Shown here piece after piece: positions 60,233 through 64,000 of a stretch of 64,000 nucleotides of DNA; the stretch's first letter is position 1; each line of letters starts with the position of its first letter. Origin of the DNA: Pohlia nutans (Eukaryota > Streptophyta > Bryopsida > Bryales > Mniaceae); NCBI GenBank assembly GCA_022496805.1, contig CM040085.1, positions 13,545,811 through 13,609,810 on the forward strand. The letters are read 5' to 3'. Under the pieces are notes generated by a model that did not search any database, was not told the DNA's origin, and saw only the letters and a program-made list of their open reading frames with translations. A program made the position numbers and the translations under genes.

Positions 60233-60720
60233 CACTACTAGAAAATTCATCGTCCAAATCAACAGAGAAGCGTTGATATTTTATGTTGATTTGGTCGCGT
60301 TGTATAGGTCAATAATCAACAGAAATCTGTTGATATTTTCTGTTGATCTGGTCAAAACAATAAATAAATAAATTGTTGTCCGGATTTTTCGGGCAGAAAA
60401 ACCTTTTTTTTGGCTGCCCGGCGCCTCCGGGCAGCCAAGCTTCACACCCACGGTTGTCTCTCGGGTTTGAACTGAGAACGTCACATTTATGACTAAACAC
60501 TCTAACCAACTCACCAAACTTAGAATTCAATGAACAAAGCATTATTTTTTTCTTACATATACACTTACAATTCGATGTTTTGAAGCTCAGCAGACTTTGG
60601 CGGCAATTTCGACATAGTAAAATAACTATTTTCAAAAATCCTTGGACTAAGAAAAGTTGGGAAATCAACTTAAGTTTTATTTTCAAAAATCCGTTTGTGA
60701 TTTTAAACCTCCATTCAAAA
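60233..60720. mobile_element. Region with CACTA-type start, palindromes and a SINE-like tRNA head
   Basis: CACTACTAGAAAA-type start at about 60233, then repeated palindromic ATCAACAG/CTGTTGAT motifs (60257-60355), a GC hairpin GGCTGCCCGG/CCGGGCAGCC (60411-60435), and a minus-strand Pol III promoter pair (A box GGTGAGTTGGTTAGAG, B box AGTTCAAACCC; 60455-60522). The right border is unclear. Confidence 0.4.
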
Positions 60721-61737
60721 GTTATAGGCAAAATGTCTTTCACATTCATTTGTTGAATTTTTTTTTAATTCCCATATCAAATGCATACCCTCATACGGGA
60801 TATCATCAATGCCAAGGGTTTCTTCCCTTCAGCTTTCCAAAGGTTGATTAAGTCTAAAGGTTTTCATTCTTATCAACACTTAAACTGACTAAGTCTCTTA
60901 TCTTATGATATCCTTTCAACTCTTTTTTATTCACCGTCTCCTAGCACAACCAAGTTACATTTCCAAAAGTCACCACATGTTTCATCTCTTTCTATGGGAA
61001 CACACGGTTCCAAATTTTCCTATTGAGTATTATCCCTTTTTTCCGGGACACGGTGTCTAGATCCCTTTCAATCAAGGCTTGGGTTCAATACCTTGCTTAG
61101 ATCTTTATGAGCCTTAGAAATCTAAAGAACTCATTACTCTAGCTTTACAACGACATATAACAATCATGCTCATTTCATCGAGAGTGACATCATGAATCTC
61201 TAATCCCACTTTCATTACTCATTTATGTAGTCAAATCACCAACAACTTTGAATAGCCATTATAACTTTTGACTTATAGTTCTATTAACAAATTCTTTGGA
61301 CCTATGGGTGCATGCTCTTACAAAATTTCCATTAATATAAAGCACTCATCCATTTTAACATCCCACAATACGCTATTCTTGCGTGTTATTCTTTCGGAAT
61401 GCTTTTTGGTTTTCTACCTTGTCCCTTGGCAGACCGTCTGTAATGTCATCACTGTGTCTCTTGCGAGACCGTTTGTATTGTCACCATCTTACCTCTTGCA
61501 AGACCGTTTGTATTATCACCACTAGATTGTCTCTTGCAAAGTTTCGACTACCACCCTCTGAAAGGTCACTATGGGATCTTCCTTATCTTTTACAACCGTG
61601 CTCGAGTAGGTTTTGGAAAGGAATATGCTGACAGTGACAAAGAGATACGCTTCGAGTCACTTACATGCCACGTGCAATGAGGATAAACATGTCAAAAGGC
61701 ACAATATCAAGTCTTGTTTGGATCGGATTTCAAAAGC

Positions 61738-61744
61738 TATTAAA
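61738..61744 (+). promoter_or_regulatory. TATA-like element of SPH copy 2
   Basis: Element ctattaaa, covering 61738 to about 61745, is at the same distance from the gene as in copy 1. It is inherited with block Y. Confidence 0.45.
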
Positions 61745-61940
61745 GGAGGACCTTGAGACAGTCTAGTCATTGTTTAGAGATTTTCTTGAGACGTTACAAT
61801 CGGGTATAGTAGTCTAGGAGGTAGTTTGTACGAATTCTCTTCCATACACCTTTATGGTGTAGTGGTGATTGATCTTGTAGAAACCCAAGTCGTTTGTTTG
61901 TGGCTGTCGTAGGGTGTTGAGCATTGCTTTTAGCACAAAA

Positions 61941-62357
61941 ATGGCAAAACCAACGATGGCACCGATGATCTTTTTAGTGCTAGTGCTCCTTGTGGTAGAG
62001 TCGAGCACCATAGCCTTTGCCAACACAGGTTCAGTGAATTTCTACCAGGAGATTGGAGACGTGCCTCTCACAATACATTGCTTTGATGAAGCCGATCGGG
62101 ACCTTGGAGCGCACACGCTCATCAAGCATCTTCAACGCTATGGGTGGACGTTTTCGTTTGGATACGGGTGGGGACCTATTCTATACCGTTGCAACTTTTC
62201 ATGGGGATATTCAAAGCGACAATCTTTTGTGGTGTGGCACATCAACAACGTCGGTGATACTACTCATTGCGACAATTGTGAATATCATGTGCGAAAAGAT
62301 GGCTTCTATAAAAGCAAACCTAGCGAGGTCCCTGTCTTTTTTTATCCTTGGAATTGA
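61941..62357 (+). CDS. S-protein homolog, copy 2
   Basis: 138-aa paralogue of the gene at 30250, with the same signal peptide, HCFDEADRDLGAHTL block, YRCNFSWGYS and HCDNCEYHVRKDGFY. By hand I count 13 nucleotide differences in the 417-bp frame; 11 change an amino acid and 2 are silent. The extra Cys of copy 1 (LQCYGW) is Arg here, so this copy has the plain four-cysteine pattern. The ATG at 61941 is the first in frame; the upstream start seen in copy 1 is GTG here. TATA-like ctattaaa is at 61738 and AATAAA at 62473. It lies about 900 bp from the end of the reductase gene, which is on the opposite strand (convergent). Both copies have intact frames, so both could be expressed. Confidence 0.87.
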   Translation: MAKPTMAPMIFLVLVLLVVESSTIAFANTGSVNFYQEIGDVPLTIHCFDEADRDLGAHTLIKHLQRYGWTFSFGYGWGPILYRCNFSWGYSKRQSFVVWHINNVGDTTHCDNCEYHVRKDGFYKSKPSEVPVFFYPWN

Positions 62358-62472
62358 TAAGCCAACCCGGTGATTAGTAGTAATCGTTCCATACATAGGG
62401 TCACGTCGAAGTATGAAAGAATGAATCTGCTTCAATTCATGCCCTTGTAACCATGTGTAATGTTGTCACTGC

Positions 62473-62478
62473 AATAAA
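62473..62478 (+). terminator. Polyadenylation signal of SPH copy 2
   Basis: AATAAA in gcaataaaagaattta, about 115 bp past the stop codon; conserved with copy 1. Confidence 0.5.
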
Positions 62479-63262
62479 AGAATTTATACTTGTGGGAGTT
62501 CTTATTTGTATAAAGCTTCAGTTTTTTCGATTGCATATATCATGTTTAGGGTTGTAGTCACTAGTTAGTATTAAATATTGCAAAGTTCATTATTTTCTCA
62601 GTATTGAATATTGTAAGTTAAGTTAATTAGCTACATGAGGGCAAAGATCTTGTGTAGTACTCTAGCTCCACATATTTGTATCAATAGTTGATGAATTGTA
62701 CCGGCAACAAAAAAAGAAAATGTTGTTTGATATAACCCTAGAGTCGTGAGGTCTTATGTTCATTAATCCCTAAGCGTGCGAGGAGCCCCGTGGTGCCATG
62801 TTTGGTAACACTGTAGTGTGGACGCTTAAGGGTTAAAAAATCGACGTAAAGCATTACAATTTGTTGTCGTCCGATTTTGCAATCACATTCTCCTACTGTC
62901 ACCTTCGCTCACTGAATTGTCTCTTTCGATCAACGTTGTCACCTTCGCTCTCTAGACTGTCTCTTTCGATCATCGTCGTCTTCTAGCGCGCTCCCATGGT
63001 GAAAGGTCCTCACCAATCTATTATGTGCAGTTGAACGGCTTTGAACATAGCATAATAGAGCAATGGGTGACAACACCCTTTTGCAATGGGACCACTGTCT
63101 AGTTACAATTAAAAACTAAGTTTACGTGGCAATGACACAGTAGTACAAACAGGTTGCACATTATATTGAATTTCGACTCATGTTACAATCTCGAGTTCAC
63201 ACAAGTTGTATGAAACGGTCACTGGATGCTCAGAAACCTAAAACCCAAAATCTTAAACCAGA

Positions 63263-63820
63263 TCAAGGAAACAGGAGTTGCTGAAGGAGCCCACAATCCT
63301 CAGGGCAGCCCATCATCAGGTTCAGGTTCTGCAGTGCTTGACCTGATGCACCCTTGACAAGATTGTCGATCTGTGGAAATAAATAAATAAATAAACAATG
63401 ATGTTAGTATGGCAAAGTAACAAAACGTGACTATGTTCAGCTTTGAAATTCTGATTTGAGTGTAGAGAAACCTACCACAGAGATTATGATTGCTCTGCCA
63501 GATATACGATCCTCAAACACATTCAACAAACAATAGTTTGAGCCTCGGACATGGTGTGTATGAGGTGCAATGCCCTTCTCTAGCACCACGACGAACTCCT
63601 TGTCCTGCACATCAGGCATTCGTGTTGATCAGAGGCTACTCATCAAGGGGAAGTTGAATCTTCAATGAAGGTGCCAAAATACAAAAAAATATATCTAAAT
63701 ACTAATGAGGTTTCAACCATGATATCTTACCAAATATCGATCAACAAGGTGCTGCCGTAAGTCATCTATTGTCACCCCTTGCTTCATTTGAACAAACATG
63801 GTAGACATCATTCCTCGGCT
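63263..63820 (-). CDS. argC: N-acetyl-gamma-glutamyl-phosphate reductase, 3' exons (partial)
   Basis: Minus-strand coding exons 63820-63731, 63604-63476 and 63370-63263 have GT-AG borders and all junctions are in phase 0. They encode the last 108 residues. The peptides are diagnostic of the plastid arginine-pathway reductase: [11 protein letters not shown] (start of the C-terminal catalytic/dimer region), [18 protein letters not shown], and the near-invariant C-terminus [17 protein letters not shown]. The enzyme reduces N-acetyl-glutamyl-5-phosphate to the semialdehyde with NADPH, the third step of ornithine/arginine synthesis, in plants in the chloroplast. The catalytic Cys, the NADPH-binding domain and the transit peptide lie beyond the right edge; 63821-64000 reads as intron. 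The symbol is the bacterial name. The 3' UTR probably extends to about 63150, where block Y homology starts. Confidence 0.9.
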
Positions 63821-64000
63821 CTGCAAAAACAATCAGAAAGCAAGTCCCTTTCATTCCAAGCAGAACACCAAGACGGAGGCTCCATCATTCTGAGCCTCAG
63901 GTCACCTAAGGAAGCCCTTTATCATAGCATCTGTAGTTAATGCCCAATCATTTTAGACCTGGACTGGTCTTGCATCCAGCATCCAAAAAATTCTGTGTGC

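Larger units (their letters stand above)
60722..63145. repeat. Block Y, copy 3 (with SPH gene)
   Basis: Matches copy 1 from about 28600 onward and keeps part of the right long inverted repeat before breaking off next to the reductase gene. Confidence 0.75.

Overview
The window is nuclear DNA of a land plant. The evidence is split genes with GT-AG introns, a plant-type plastid transit peptide, an S-protein homolog (SPH) gene pair, a plant F-box/kelch gene, a chloroplast-type arginine-biosynthesis reductase, and very AT-rich intergenic DNA packed with short inverted-repeat transposons. Coding exons are clearly richer in G+C than their surroundings. I cannot name the species from sequence alone.

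Genes, left to right. (1) 2588-4329 (+): three-exon secreted leucine-rich-repeat protein, 314 aa. (2) 11689-13547 (-): four coding exons, a 349-aa predicted plastid membrane protein, possibly the EMB2759 family; its ATG lies in the second transcribed exon. (3) 19760-19966 (+): intronless RAMP4/SERP1-type ER protein, 68 aa. (4) 30250-30666 (+): secreted SPH protein, 138 aa. (5) 45035-46444 (-): F-box/kelch protein, 469 aa. (6) 61941-62357 (+): second, nearly identical SPH gene. (7) 63263-63820 (-), running off the right edge: last three coding exons of plastid N-acetyl-gamma-glutamyl-phosphate reductase. A small three-copy family near 38.1, 53.1 and 57.3 kb keeps one open frame for a possible small membrane protein. 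The genes look functionally unrelated, except for the SPH duplicates.

The rest is repeats. Three large duplicated blocks dominate the right half. Block Y, which carries the SPH gene, is at 27.8-31.7, 48.8-51.3 (SPH gene missing) and 60.7-63.1 kb. Block X is at 47.7-48.8 and 51.4-52.7 kb. Block Z is at 37.4-39.8, 52.9-56.4 and 56.8-58.5 kb. Because these blocks exist in several copies, many transposon insertions can be compared with an empty site in a sister copy, which gives exact ends and target duplications. Supported classes: Mutator-like (9-bp duplication), hAT-like (8 bp), PIF/Harbinger-like (TAA), CACTA-like (3 bp), mariner-like (TA), and two less usual groups. One group is bounded by TTAA with CCC(C) termini; the other has GGGTGAAAGC termini and 4-bp duplications. 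Candidate tRNA-type SINEs, a 333-bp near-perfect foldback, a 43-bp minisatellite and a 4.8-kb unit with about 215-bp terminal inverted repeats around the SPH gene complete the picture.

All exon structures were derived by hand from splice signals and reading-frame continuity. No homology search was run, so family names rest on motif recognition.
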